Source of the DNA: UBA8337 sp937907245
GTDB lineage: Bacteria; Pseudomonadota; Alphaproteobacteria; RS24
DNA: 64,000 bases
Reading direction: 5' to 3'
Assembly (NCBI GenBank): GCA_965219485.1
Contig: OZ244774.1
Span: 248,001 to 312,000, forward strand
A program made the position numbers and the translations under genes. The notes below the pieces were generated by a model. The model saw only the letters and a list, made by a program, of their open reading frames with translations, was not told where the DNA came from and did not search any database. Below, piece by piece: positions 8,732 through 17,402 of this stretch (positions are counted from its first letter, which is position 1; each line of letters opens with the position of its first letter).

Positions 8732-9891
8732 TAGGGGCGCGCTCCTTGCGCTATCAAGAAGGGATGCAAGGCCTCAGCGCTCACATCCTCAGCGATATAA
8801 GTGTCGCCTAGCGCACGCGCTAGAATGAAACGCATTTTACCCGCTTTAACTTTTTTATCTTGCCCCATAGCGTCTATCAATGCGTTCACATCAAAGGCGC
8901 CATTGCCGACTTGGGCCATGCTGGCTGGCAATCCGCAGGCTGCTAAATGCGCGCGCAAACGCTCGGCATCTTGGCCGTCACAATCGCCGCGATGAGCCGA
9001 GAAAGCAAAGGCTAAAACCATGCCATAGGCCACGGCTTCCCCGTGCAGCAAAGCCTCGCCATAGCCCGTTATTTTTTCAAACGCATGGCCGAACGTATGG
9101 CCGAGATTTAGCAAAGCTCGTTCGCCCGCTTCGCGCTCATCGCGCGCCACAATGGCGGCCTTTGCGCGGCAGCTTTGTGCCACTGCGTGGGCCACACTTT
9201 GGGTTTCCAGCGCCAAAACCTTTTCGCCATTGACTTCCAACCAGTCGAAAAATTTAATATCGCCAAGGGCACCATATTTAACAATTTCGGCATAGCCCGC
9301 GCGCAGCTCGCGCTGCGGGAGGGTTTTTAAAACATCCATATCGGCCAGCACTAAGTCGGGCTGATGAAAGGCACCAATGAGGTTTTTGCCCAGCGTCGAA
9401 TTAACCGCTGTCTTGCCGCCAATGGAGCTGTCGACTTGCGCCAATAGCGTGGTGGGAATTTGAATGAAGCGCGTGCCACGGCGCAAAATAGAGGCGGCAA
9501 ATCCAGTCAGATCCCCAATCACACCGCCGCCTAAAGCGATGATGCAATCTTCGCGCTCTATTTTTTGGCTCAATAGCCAGTCGCATAATTGCTCGAGCTG
9601 CGAGATGTTTTTCGACGCTTCGCCGGCCGGCACAAGATAGCTGGCATGCTCAATGGCCGCGCCATCCAAGGCGGTTTTCAGGGTGTCCAAATGCGCTTTC
9701 GCGACATTCGTATCGGTTACGATAACTGTTTTGGGGCGCGGCAAAAGCGGCGCAATATAAACGCCCGCTTGGCTCAAGAGGTCGGCGCCAATAACAATGT
9801 CATAGCTGCGCGTACCCAGCGCCACGCGCACGGTTTCTGGCTCTTGCGAAGCTCGCTTTTGGGTCGAGGGTGTTTTTGGTGTCTCGGTCAT
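8731..9891 (-). CDS. aroB: 3-dehydroquinate synthase
   Basis: Second enzyme of the shikimate pathway: NAD-dependent conversion of DAHP to 3-dehydroquinate. 386 residues with the GGGVIGDLTGFAAS nucleotide motif, PTTLLAQVDSSIGGKTAVN active-site region and the metal ligand motif LNLGHTFGHAFE. About 20 extra residues precede the core. It lies 42 bp downstream of aroK in the same orientation, the usual pair, and continues by a 1-bp overlap into the CNNM gene. Confidence 0.97.
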   Translation of the reverse strand: MTETPKTPSTQKRASQEPETVRVALGTRSYDIVIGADLLSQAGVYIAPLLPRPKTVIVTDTNVAKAHLDTLKTALDGAAIEHASYLVPAGEASKNISQLEQLCDWLLSQKIEREDCIIALGGGVIGDLTGFAASILRRGTRFIQIPTTLLAQVDSSIGGKTAVNSTLGKNLIGAFHQPDLVLADMDVLKTLPQRELRAGYAEIVKYGALGDIKFFDWLEVNGEKVLALETQSVAHAVAQSCRAKAAIVARDEREAGERALLNLGHTFGHAFEKITGYGEALLHGEAVAYGMVLAFAFSAHRGDCDGQDAERLRAHLAACGLPASMAQVGNGAFDVNALIDAMGQDKKVKAGKMRFILARALGDTYIAEDVSAEALHPFLIAQGARP

Positions 9892-9933
9892 GATTTTGGC
9901 TTTAGAGAAAGGAAGGGCATTTGTCCAGCACCC

Positions 9934-10491
9934 TCACGCGTCTTTGGGGGTGGTGAGGCGGGTTTGGAGGGCTTTTACCAAACGCGCCACGGCGTCTTCA
10001 TGCGTGCCGCCGCCGACATCTACCTTTAAATCGGCCTTGGCATACAGCGGCGCGCGGGCCTCTTGCAGCTCGCTTAATTTGGCGCGCACGTTTTGTCCGG
10101 CCAGCAAGGGGCGCTTGCCTGGCTTTTTTTGTACGCGGCGAACCAATTCGTCGAGCGGCACATCCAGCCATATGGAATGCGCTTGGGCGAGAATTTGTTC
10201 GCGGGTCTCGTCATTGACAAAAGCGCCGCCCCCTAAGGCCAACACTTGTGGCCCCTCGGTTAACAAACGTAGGATGACGCGGCGCTCGCCTTCGCGAAAG
10301 GCGGTCTCGCCATGGTTTTCAAAAATCTCAGGGATGCTCATTTGAGCGGCTTTTTCAATTTCAGTATCGGCATCTCGAAACTTTAGCCCCAAGGCCTCGC
10401 CAAGGCGCACCCCAAGGCTAGACTTGCCAGCCCCCATCATGCCCAGCAGCACAATTGGTTTGTCAATTTGAATCACCGGCCCGTCGGCCAT
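9934..10491 (-). CDS. aroK: shikimate kinase
   Basis: ATP-dependent phosphorylation of shikimate. The P-loop GMMGAGKS is near residues 17-24 with the start used here, and FRDADTEIEK contains the shikimate-binding Asp. A GGGAFV loop is also present. I chose the second ATG (10491, 185 residues) because GGAG lies 6 nt before it; the upstream ATG at 10503 lacks a ribosome site but is possible. First gene of an aroK-aroB-CNNM unit. Confidence 0.93.
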   Translation of the reverse strand: MADGPVIQIDKPIVLLGMMGAGKSSLGVRLGEALGLKFRDADTEIEKAAQMSIPEIFENHGETAFREGERRVILRLLTEGPQVLALGGGAFVNDETREQILAQAHSIWLDVPLDELVRRVQKKPGKRPLLAGQNVRAKLSELQEARAPLYAKADLKVDVGGGTHEDAVARLVKALQTRLTTPKDA

Positions 10492-10643
10492 CAGGGTCTC
10501 CATCGAAGCCCATGCCTATGAGTAGACATGTGTTGTGAGACTAAGCGCATTCACCAAAGGCGTCTAGGGTTTCGCGAAAATCTGCCCCGATTGTGCCTTA
10601 TTGCTGATATACTCCTCAAGAATCGAAATGAAGGAGTTCCAGC

Positions 10644-10781
10644 GTGGCATCGAAACAAACAGTGATTATTATTTTAAGTCTAGCTGTGCTGGTTGGCGGC
10701 GTATTGTTTTTATCGCGCGCGGTGGAGCCGCCGCGCGAAACCGCTGTGGATGTGCTCGACAATGATCGGTTCAATCAATAA
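10644..10781 (+). CDS. small single-pass membrane protein (45 aa), hypothetical
   Basis: Not recognised. A GTG start is preceded by AAGGAG with a 7-nt spacer. The product has a short polar head (VASKQT), a hydrophobic helix at about residues 7-24, then an Arg/Pro/Glu-rich tail ending DNDRFNQ. It sits in the gap divergent from aroK and ahead of the 800-residue exported protein. The ATG at 10628 reads another frame and gives no membrane segment. The last two codons lie in a 15-bp tandem repeat. Confidence 0.55.
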   Translation: MASKQTVIIILSLAVLVGGVLFLSRAVEPPRETAVDVLDNDRFNQ

Positions 10782-10835
10782 GGCACTTGGCAATAAGGCA
10801 CACGGCAATAAAGCATCGCGCAATAAAGCATTAGG
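10776..10835. repeat. four 15-bp tandem repeats
   Basis: Units 10776-10790, 10791-10805, 10806-10820 and 10821-10835 all start CAATAA(G/A)GCA. The first unit contains the stop codon of the 45-residue gene, so the array looks like repeated duplication of that gene's 3' end. Confidence 0.85.
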
Positions 10836-10849
10836 ATAATTTAGGTCGA

Positions 10850-13252
10850 ATGGCTTTTGGTAAATTAGTTCAAGCCGGTTTGATGACCGGGCTTTTGGTG
10901 TCGAGTGCCGCGCACGCGCAGACGGCTTTGCGCGCGCCGCTCAATATTGTGCCACCGATAATGCAATCGGCCATTGGCACCCCAAACGCCAGAGACCGAA
11001 AAGGCGAGAAATTAGCTCCGCGAACCACGGCTCGGCAAATGAAACGGTCTGTAAGAGCGGTGGCGGCAGCGCCAGGTTCAGCTTCGGACATTGTGCAAGT
11101 GGGTCAATTGGGCGCGCTGCAAGATGCGCCGGTCGGATTGGAAGTTGGCTTTGGGCGAGGACAAGGCGCTGACCAAGGCGCAGAGCAAGGGTTATGGCGC
11201 GGCGCTCGGTTGGCTTTCGTTGCCGATCAAATGGCGCGCTTGCCGACACGTTTTACCACATCGGTTTTGCGTGATGCAGAATTAACCTTGCACCGCTCCA
11301 CCGCGGCAGCGCCCGTGGGCACCGTCGATGGCATTAGTTGGTTTGGCGCTCGGCTTAATCGGTTTTTGGCCCTTGGCGACACGCAAGCCGTTTTGGCCTT
11401 AGAGGCGTTGACGGGGGCGGCGGCATCGGACGCCTATGCGGCGCGGGCCACTGTACTGGCGCATTTGGGAGCTAATAATCCCGCCGCGGCTTGTGAGGTA
11501 ACGAGACCGCAGCGCTCGACTTTGGGGCGGCGCGATACTTTGCGGTTTTTCTTGCAGCTTGGGATTTATTGCCAATTGCGCGACAAAGAATATGAAAAAG
11601 CCGGCCTGATGATGGACCTTAATCAGAAAACAATGAGCACCGATAAGTTGTTCCGCGACATGGCATTTTTAATGGCCGCGCAAGTGCCTTTGACTTTTGG
11701 CACTAGCGAGCAGGCGGCTGCCGCGAAGAAAGCTAAACAAGACCCCCCTCTGGTTTTGCCAAGCGAGTTGACCCCGTTACAAATTGCGTTGCTGCAATTG
11801 GTGGGCGAGCCTTTGCCAGAAGCTCTGCCGTCGGTGCCGCCCTATTATGGTGGCGCTTTGGTTCGCGATTATAGCCAAACCGCAAGAGTGCAATTATTGG
11901 TGGCCCATGCGGCGGTATTGGCGGGGCATATGCCGGCAGAGCAATTCTCGCAAGTCACACAATTAGCGGACCTCACCAACTTCGCGCCGTTAGCGCCAGT
12001 CGAAACCGCGATTTCCGATGTAACGACAATCGAAGAAGGCGCGCAGAGCCTTGAAAGCGAGGCTGAGCTAGTTGAGCCAGTTGAGCCGGATGCCGAGGCC
12101 GTGCCAGCCCCTGTTTATTTGGCCCAATTATTATTGCGGATAGATGCCACTCCGCCGCAACATCAGGCGCGCACCATTGCGCAGGCTTTGCGCCAGGCTT
12201 CAGCACGCGGCCTCTGGCGCGATTTGGTGCTCATGCTGGACGATCGATTGCGCGACCTCAGCCTTCCACCAATGGATGCAGAGGCCCCGCCAATGGATGC
12301 AGAGGCCCCGCCAATGAATGCAGAGGCCCCGCCGCTCGCGGATAGAGATATTGCCGTTTTGCTGCCCGCTTTGCGCTATGTCGCACAGTTTGAGAAGGCC
12401 GAGGAATTGGCTGGCGAGCAAGTAGTCGGGCCGGTAACAACGCGTGTTTTATCTTTCCAACGCCCAACTGCCGCCGCCCTTTTGAGAGCGGAAGAGGCGC
12501 GCGCGAAACGGGCACGGAAGATGGAAGCTTTGCTAGGCGTGCCAGAGGGTGACCCCGTCCTTTCAACTTCTGGGGGGCTCGATGCGGCACTTGAGGTTAC
12601 ACCCGAGACGGCAGCCGATGCGGCGTCTGCAGAGGCGCTGCCAGGCGAGCCGGATGAGGCTTCCGTCGAACAATTATTGGCCAGCATGCAGCCGTTGGAC
12701 ATCCCGATAGGGACGGACGCTCAGCTTTCCGACAGTTTGTCCTCAGGCCTAGAAATAGAGATAACCTCTGAGCTTTTATCCGAGCCTCCCTTGCCGCCCA
12801 TTTTGGATTGGCAGGCGTTCGAAATGCAATGGGCCAGTGCCGACGTTGCGCTTCGTGCGTTCTTGCGTCGCGAGTTAGCCATTTATTATGGCTTGGGTGC
12901 GGAACTGCCCGCGACTTTGCTCGATATTTTGGCTTTGCCGGCGTTGGACAGCGAACAGCTTCGGTTAAAAAAATTGGCGGACAATAAATGGGTTGGTGAT
13001 TTTCTACTCGCGGTGGTGGCCAATTATGGCGAGGTGGAGCCAAGGGATTTGCAAACGCAAGAAGTCGTTTTGCTGTTGCAAGGCTTTCGCCATATAGGCC
13101 TATCGGCGGTTGCAGATGATTTGGCCAGCGAGTTATTCACGCGTGCCTCGGCTCGCCTCAGTGTGATGTCGCCGCAAGCCTTTGGCACCCAAGCGCCCCG
13201 ACCGGTTTTATTTGCCCCCGAAGAGGCGGTGCCTGCGCCTGCCTTCGAATGA
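10850..13252 (+). CDS. exported hypothetical protein (800 aa)
   Basis: Not recognised at the family level. A Sec signal peptide is likely, with the hydrophobic core LMTGLLVSSA and cleavage after AHA near residue 23, so it acts in the periplasm or at the outer membrane. The mature protein is rich in Ala, Leu and Glu and predicted mostly helical, without clear catalytic motifs; tetratricopeptide-like packing is possible. Residues 473-493 are three 7-residue repeats (PPMDAEA/PPMNAEA) encoded by 21-bp DNA repeats. The gene lies between aroK and xerD, and its stop overlaps the xerD start by 4 bp, so it is co-translated with xerD. Confidence 0.75.
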   Translation: MAFGKLVQAGLMTGLLVSSAAHAQTALRAPLNIVPPIMQSAIGTPNARDRKGEKLAPRTTARQMKRSVRAVAAAPGSASDIVQVGQLGALQDAPVGLEVGFGRGQGADQGAEQGLWRGARLAFVADQMARLPTRFTTSVLRDAELTLHRSTAAAPVGTVDGISWFGARLNRFLALGDTQAVLALEALTGAAASDAYAARATVLAHLGANNPAAACEVTRPQRSTLGRRDTLRFFLQLGIYCQLRDKEYEKAGLMMDLNQKTMSTDKLFRDMAFLMAAQVPLTFGTSEQAAAAKKAKQDPPLVLPSELTPLQIALLQLVGEPLPEALPSVPPYYGGALVRDYSQTARVQLLVAHAAVLAGHMPAEQFSQVTQLADLTNFAPLAPVETAISDVTTIEEGAQSLESEAELVEPVEPDAEAVPAPVYLAQLLLRIDATPPQHQARTIAQALRQASARGLWRDLVLMLDDRLRDLSLPPMDAEAPPMDAEAPPMNAEAPPLADRDIAVLLPALRYVAQFEKAEELAGEQVVGPVTTRVLSFQRPTAAALLRAEEARAKRARKMEALLGVPEGDPVLSTSGGLDAALEVTPETAADAASAEALPGEPDEASVEQLLASMQPLDIPIGTDAQLSDSLSSGLEIEITSELLSEPPLPPILDWQAFEMQWASADVALRAFLRRELAIYYGLGAELPATLLDILALPALDSEQLRLKKLADNKWVGDFLLAVVANYGEVEPRDLQTQEVVLLLQGFRHIGLSAVADDLASELFTRASARLSVMSPQAFGTQAPRPVLFAPEEAVPAPAFE
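12266..12328 (+). repeat. three 21-bp in-frame tandem repeats
   Basis: Units at 12266-12286, 12287-12307 and 12308-12328 encode PPMDAEA, PPMDAEA and PPMNAEA inside the 800-residue protein. The length is a multiple of three, so copy-number change would keep the frame. Confidence 0.9.
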
Positions 13253-14181
13253 AGAATGCCATCTGCCAGTTTCTGGAGATGATGCGCGCCGAGCGCGGCG
13301 CCAGTCACCATACTTGTGACGCTTATGAACGAGACCTGAAAAGTCTGGCGACATTTTTGAGCCCGCGCAAAACAGATTTGCAAGAGGCGACAGAAGATGA
13401 GTTGAGCCAATATATGACATGGATGAACCAGCAGGGCATGGCTTCTTCTACGGTGGCGCGGCACTTATCTAGTTTGCGTCATTTTTACAAATTTCTAATG
13501 CTAGAAGATGTGCGGGCTGACAACCCGACCGATGGTTTGCGGCGCCCGACCCCTCAAAGGCCGTTGCCCAAATTATTATCTTTGGAAGAAACCGAAGCCT
13601 TAATAAAGGCGGCGCATCAAATGCCGCAAGCCACGCAAGGACAAAAAGCCAAACGGTCGCGCGCTATTTGTCTCATTGAGGTTTTATATGCCACTGGTTT
13701 ACGGGTCAGCGAATTAGTTAGCTTGCCACATGCCGCCATGGATGGCCCCTTGCTGATTGTGCGCGGCAAAGGCGGGCGGGACCGCATGGTGCCCCTGTCG
13801 GAGCCCGCGCGTTTGGCAGTTGACGATTGGCAAGCGCATCAAAATGCGATGGAAAAAACCTCGAAATATCTATTTCCCGCCCCTGGCCAATCCGGGCATC
13901 TGACGCGGCAAAGGTTTACCCAAATCCTCCATGCCCTCGCAGGCCCAGCCGGGCTGGATAGAAAACGCGTGAGCCCACATGTGTTGCGCCATGCGTTTGC
14001 CACACATTTGGTGGAACGCGGCGCCGATTTGCGCGCCGTGCAACAAATGCTAGGCCATGCCGATATTTCGACGACGCAGATTTATGCGCATGTATTAAGT
14101 GAGCGGAAAAGGCAGCTTGTCGCCAAAGCGCATCCTTTGGCCAAAATCGAGAGCTTGCCAAACACCTTGGAAACGGAATAA
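13249..14181 (+). CDS. xerD: tyrosine recombinase XerD
   Basis: Site-specific recombinase that resolves chromosome dimers at dif with XerC. 310 residues. The N-terminal SAM-like core-binding domain spans about 5-85. Catalytic residues of the C-terminal domain are all visible: Arg152 (TGLRVSE), Lys174, His244 and Arg247 (HVLRH), His270 (LGHADIS) and Tyr279. The position directly before accA is typical of alphaproteobacterial xerD. The start overlaps the 800-residue gene (ATGA). Confidence 0.95.
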   Translation: MKNAICQFLEMMRAERGASHHTCDAYERDLKSLATFLSPRKTDLQEATEDELSQYMTWMNQQGMASSTVARHLSSLRHFYKFLMLEDVRADNPTDGLRRPTPQRPLPKLLSLEETEALIKAAHQMPQATQGQKAKRSRAICLIEVLYATGLRVSELVSLPHAAMDGPLLIVRGKGGRDRMVPLSEPARLAVDDWQAHQNAMEKTSKYLFPAPGQSGHLTRQRFTQILHALAGPAGLDRKRVSPHVLRHAFATHLVERGADLRAVQQMLGHADISTTQIYAHVLSERKRQLVAKAHPLAKIESLPNTLETE

Positions 14182-14205
14182 TTTACCTCTCAAAGGGGAT
14201 CCCAA

Positions 14206-15177
14206 ATGGCCCAGACCTATTTAGAATTCGAAAAACCAATTGCCGCCCTAGAAGGGCAAATTCGAGAGCTGCGCGATGTTGGCCGTGGCACCGGGAATAA
14301 TGATGGCATTGATTTGGTAGCTGAGATCAATCGCCTTGAAGGAAAAGTGCATGAGCAGATTATCAAGCTCTATAAAGATCTCGACCCATGGCAGAAAACT
14401 CAAGTGGCGCGTCACCCCGCGCGGCCTCATTGTAAAGATTATATCGCGGAGCTAGTGGAAGACTTTGTGCCGCTGGCGGGCGATCGATTGTATTCGGAAG
14501 ATCATGCCGTTATCGCCGGATTGGGCCGTTGGCAAGGCCAGCGCGTGGCAATTTTGGGCCATGAAAAAGGCTCCACGACAGACGCTCGCCTCAAGCATAA
14601 TTTTGGCATGGCGCGCCCCGAGGGTTACCGCAAAGCTATTCGTGTAATGGATTTGGCCGAGCGCTTTGACCTGCCGGTTGTCACCCTTGTTGATACGGCA
14701 GGGGCTTATCCTGGCATTGGTGCGGAAGAGCGCGGCCAATCAGAAGCGATTGCGCGCTGCACCGATAAATGCCTGCAATTGGGTGTGCCTTTTGTGTCGC
14801 TGATTATTGGCGAAGGCGGCTCAGGTGGTGCTTTGGCTTTGGCTACGGGAAATCGCATTTTAATGCTCGAGCATTCGATTTATACCGTCGCTTCGCCAGA
14901 GGCGTGTGCGTCTATTTTATGGCGGTCTTCGGCGCAGGCCAATTTGGCGGCGGATGCCTTGAAAGTGACGGCGCAAAACCTCAAAGGGCTTGGTGTCATT
15001 GACCGTATTTTACCCGAACCTGTGGGCGGTGCGCATCGAGACCGCAAGAAAACCATGCGCGATGTCGGCATGGCTGTATCCGAAGAATTGGCGCAAATGG
15101 CGGGACAATCGTCCAAACAATTGCGGGACGCGCGGCGTCAGAAATTCCTCGATATGGGTCGCACGGGAATTATCTAA
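14206..15177 (+). CDS. accA: acetyl-CoA carboxylase carboxyltransferase subunit alpha
   Basis: Transfers the carboxyl group from biotin to acetyl-CoA to make malonyl-CoA in fatty acid synthesis, together with AccD. 323 residues, standard length. It begins MAQTYLEFEKPIAALEGQI, has the core TDARLKHNFGMARPEGYRKA, and the oxyanion-hole glycines in GEGGSGGALALATG. AAGGGG lies about 9 nt upstream. It follows xerD by 24 bp. Confidence 0.97.
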   Translation: MAQTYLEFEKPIAALEGQIRELRDVGRGTGNNDGIDLVAEINRLEGKVHEQIIKLYKDLDPWQKTQVARHPARPHCKDYIAELVEDFVPLAGDRLYSEDHAVIAGLGRWQGQRVAILGHEKGSTTDARLKHNFGMARPEGYRKAIRVMDLAERFDLPVVTLVDTAGAYPGIGAEERGQSEAIARCTDKCLQLGVPFVSLIIGEGGSGGALALATGNRILMLEHSIYTVASPEACASILWRSSAQANLAADALKVTAQNLKGLGVIDRILPEPVGGAHRDRKKTMRDVGMAVSEELAQMAGQSSKQLRDARRQKFLDMGRTGII

Positions 15178-16343
15178 AGTTTTTTCAAAAAGCTTTGCAC
15201 TTCAGCAGTGAATTTTTCGCTGTCTTCCAGCGCCGCGAAATGACCGATTTCATCATAGCTTGTCCAGTGGATGATATTAAAGCTGTTCTCCATCAGGGAG
15301 CGCGGCGGGAACGTGATATAGGGCTCGGCAAATTCGCCGATGCCACACGGCACCTCAATTTTGTCTCCCGGCGCGATATGCGGCATCTCCTCGAAATAGC
15401 CACGATAGAACCACACGGATGTCGCGAAACTATCGGTCATCAGATAAATCATAATATTCGAGAGCAATTGGTGCTTTGTATAGCGCTTGGAGAGGTCGCG
15501 GCCCGTGGGCGTAAAAATATCGCTCCAGCCGTGAAACTTCTCAATTATCCATGCCGCGACGCCGAGCGGGCTATCGCTCATCGCCAAGGCTAAGGACTGA
15601 GGCTTGGTGCCTTGCAATTGTAAGTAAGCGCCCTCGGCTTGCATTTTGGCGGCAAAACCCTCGGCCCAGGCTTGCTCTTCGGGGGTGCTGGGCGCCTGGC
15701 CGCTTTGCAGGCCATACATGTTGATGTGAATGGCGCTGCAACCACCACCTTTTTCGGTGCCATGGTTGAGGCCGAGAAGGGCCGTGACCACCGAACCCCA
15801 GTCGCCGCCTTGGGCGACATAGGTTTCAAAACCCAATACCTCGACCATTAATTTGTTCCACATCGCCGCCGTGGTGACTTGTCCAATGGGGCGTTTGGGG
15901 GCGTCTGAAAATCCGTAGCCCGGCAGGCTGGGGCAAATGACGGTGACGCCGTCTTGCGCCTCGCCGCCATAGTTTTCCGGATGCGCCAATCGGTCGATGA
16001 CATCGTGAAACTCATATACCGAGCCGGGCCAACCATGCGTCATCAAAACCGCTTTGGGATTATGGCCCGAGCCGACTTCGTGGATGAAATGGATGTTGAG
16101 CCCATCGACGTCTGCTGTGAAATGCGAGAAGCGGTTCAGCTCATCCAGCGTGTCTTGCCATTTGTAATCGTTCAGCCAATAGGCGCATAGCTCGCGCATA
16201 TAGTCGACATCGCTGCCGTAAGCCCAAATATCTTCATCCGGCCCAATTTCCATTTGCGGCGGAAAAACCGCCTGCTCAAGGCGTTGGCGAATAAACGCCA
16301 AACGGTTTTCATCGGATGGCAGGGTAAAGGGCTGAACGCTCAT
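15174..16343 (-). CDS. epoxide hydrolase family protein (alpha/beta hydrolase)
   Basis: Alpha/beta hydrolase with an N-terminal epoxide hydrolase (EHN) domain, resembling microsomal-type epoxide hydrolases, 389 residues. The oxyanion motif HGWPGS is at 103-108, the nucleophile Asp181 is in GGDWGS, and the catalytic His368 is in GHFAALE. I chose ATG 16343 over 16355 because GGAG sits 6 nt before it. No membrane anchor is seen. It overlaps the convergent accA stop by 4 bp. Cytoplasmic detoxification or use of epoxides is inferred; the substrate is unknown. Confidence 0.88.
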   Translation of the reverse strand: MSVQPFTLPSDENRLAFIRQRLEQAVFPPQMEIGPDEDIWAYGSDVDYMRELCAYWLNDYKWQDTLDELNRFSHFTADVDGLNIHFIHEVGSGHNPKAVLMTHGWPGSVYEFHDVIDRLAHPENYGGEAQDGVTVICPSLPGYGFSDAPKRPIGQVTTAAMWNKLMVEVLGFETYVAQGGDWGSVVTALLGLNHGTEKGGGCSAIHINMYGLQSGQAPSTPEEQAWAEGFAAKMQAEGAYLQLQGTKPQSLALAMSDSPLGVAAWIIEKFHGWSDIFTPTGRDLSKRYTKHQLLSNIMIYLMTDSFATSVWFYRGYFEEMPHIAPGDKIEVPCGIGEFAEPYITFPPRSLMENSFNIIHWTSYDEIGHFAALEDSEKFTAEVQSFLKKL

Positions 16344-16502
16344 ATGGATCTCCATAGCGAGAGGTGAATTTCATGCGATCTAGTGAAAGTCAGTGGCCGG
16401 CAAAAGGCAAGCTTAATTGAGCGCGCAAATAGCTTCCCCTTTTTAATGATTTTCCATCCAACTGCGGTTAATCTTGCATCGAACAATAAAAAGAGGCCCC
16501 CA

Positions 16503-17402
16503 ATGGATGACACCAACTTTGCCGATAGGCTGACCGCGCAGACCCGTGAAAAAGGCAACCCGCTTTGCTTGGGGCTCGACCCGCATCTTACTTTGCTACC
16601 TCAATTTGTGCGGGAGAAAACCGATACAGTGGAATCTATCGGACAATTTTTAATTTCCTATATCGATTTAATTGCCAAGAAAATACCTGCCGTGAAGCCC
16701 CAAGCCGCCTTTTTTGAGCAGCTCGGGCCTAAAGGCATGCAGCTATTATTTGACGTTTCTGAGTATGCGCGCCAACAAGGCTTGTTGGTTGTTCTGGACG
16801 CCAAAAGAGGTGATATCGGTTCCACGGCACAGGCCTATGCTCAAGCGTATTTGTCGCGAGACGCCCCCTTTGATGCCATCACCATCAACCCCTATTTGGG
16901 CATGGACAGTCTTTCTCCCTTCCTTGAGGCCTGCCAAGCAAACGGCAAAGGTGTTTTTGTTTTGGTGAAAACCAGCAACCCTGGCGCCAAAGACTTTCAA
17001 GACCTGGCACTCAAAAAAGACGTGGCTTTATACGAAGAGATTGCTACCCGCCTGCAAGGCCAATGTGAAGCCTTGGTCGGCAAATCTGGTTGGTCCTCGC
17101 TCGGTGTTGTCGTTGGCGCTACCTATCCTAAGGAAGCTGTGAGGATTAGACAAATACTCCCACAGGCGTTGTTTTTGGTTCCGGGTTTTGGCGCGCAAGG
17201 GGCGTCTGCGCAACAGGCGCTGAGCGCTTTCGAGGTAACAAGCGAGACCTATACGGGCGGCGTTATCAGCTCCTCAAGAGCGATTATGTTTCCGACGTCG
17301 CCAGAGTGTAATTCTTTTTCTGAATGGGAGACCGGCGTAGAAGCAAACTTGGATAAAGCTATCCAAGCGCTACTTACTGCACCGCACCGTGGCAATGTTT
17401 GA
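16503..17402 (+). CDS. pyrF: orotidine-5'-phosphate decarboxylase
   Basis: Last step of UMP synthesis. 299 residues from ATG 16503, which has AGAGG 9 nt upstream; the open frame reaches back to 16383 but that part is not family-like. The signature DAKRGD at 99-104 carries the catalytic Asp/Lys array. Length and the FISYIDLIAKKIPAVKPQAAFFE type N-terminus place it in the longer type 2 PyrF group. Its last 29 bp overlap the convergent secA 3' end. Confidence 0.94.
   Translation: MDDTNFADRLTAQTREKGNPLCLGLDPHLTLLPQFVREKTDTVESIGQFLISYIDLIAKKIPAVKPQAAFFEQLGPKGMQLLFDVSEYARQQGLLVVLDAKRGDIGSTAQAYAQAYLSRDAPFDAITINPYLGMDSLSPFLEACQANGKGVFVLVKTSNPGAKDFQDLALKKDVALYEEIATRLQGQCEALVGKSGWSSLGVVVGATYPKEAVRIRQILPQALFLVPGFGAQGASAQQALSAFEVTSETYTGGVISSSRAIMFPTSPECNSFSEWETGVEANLDKAIQALLTAPHRGNV

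Noticed and set aside
16383..16502. N-terminal extension of pyrF
   Set aside because: The 40 extra residues are unlike PyrF and the ATG at 16503 has a good ribosome site.
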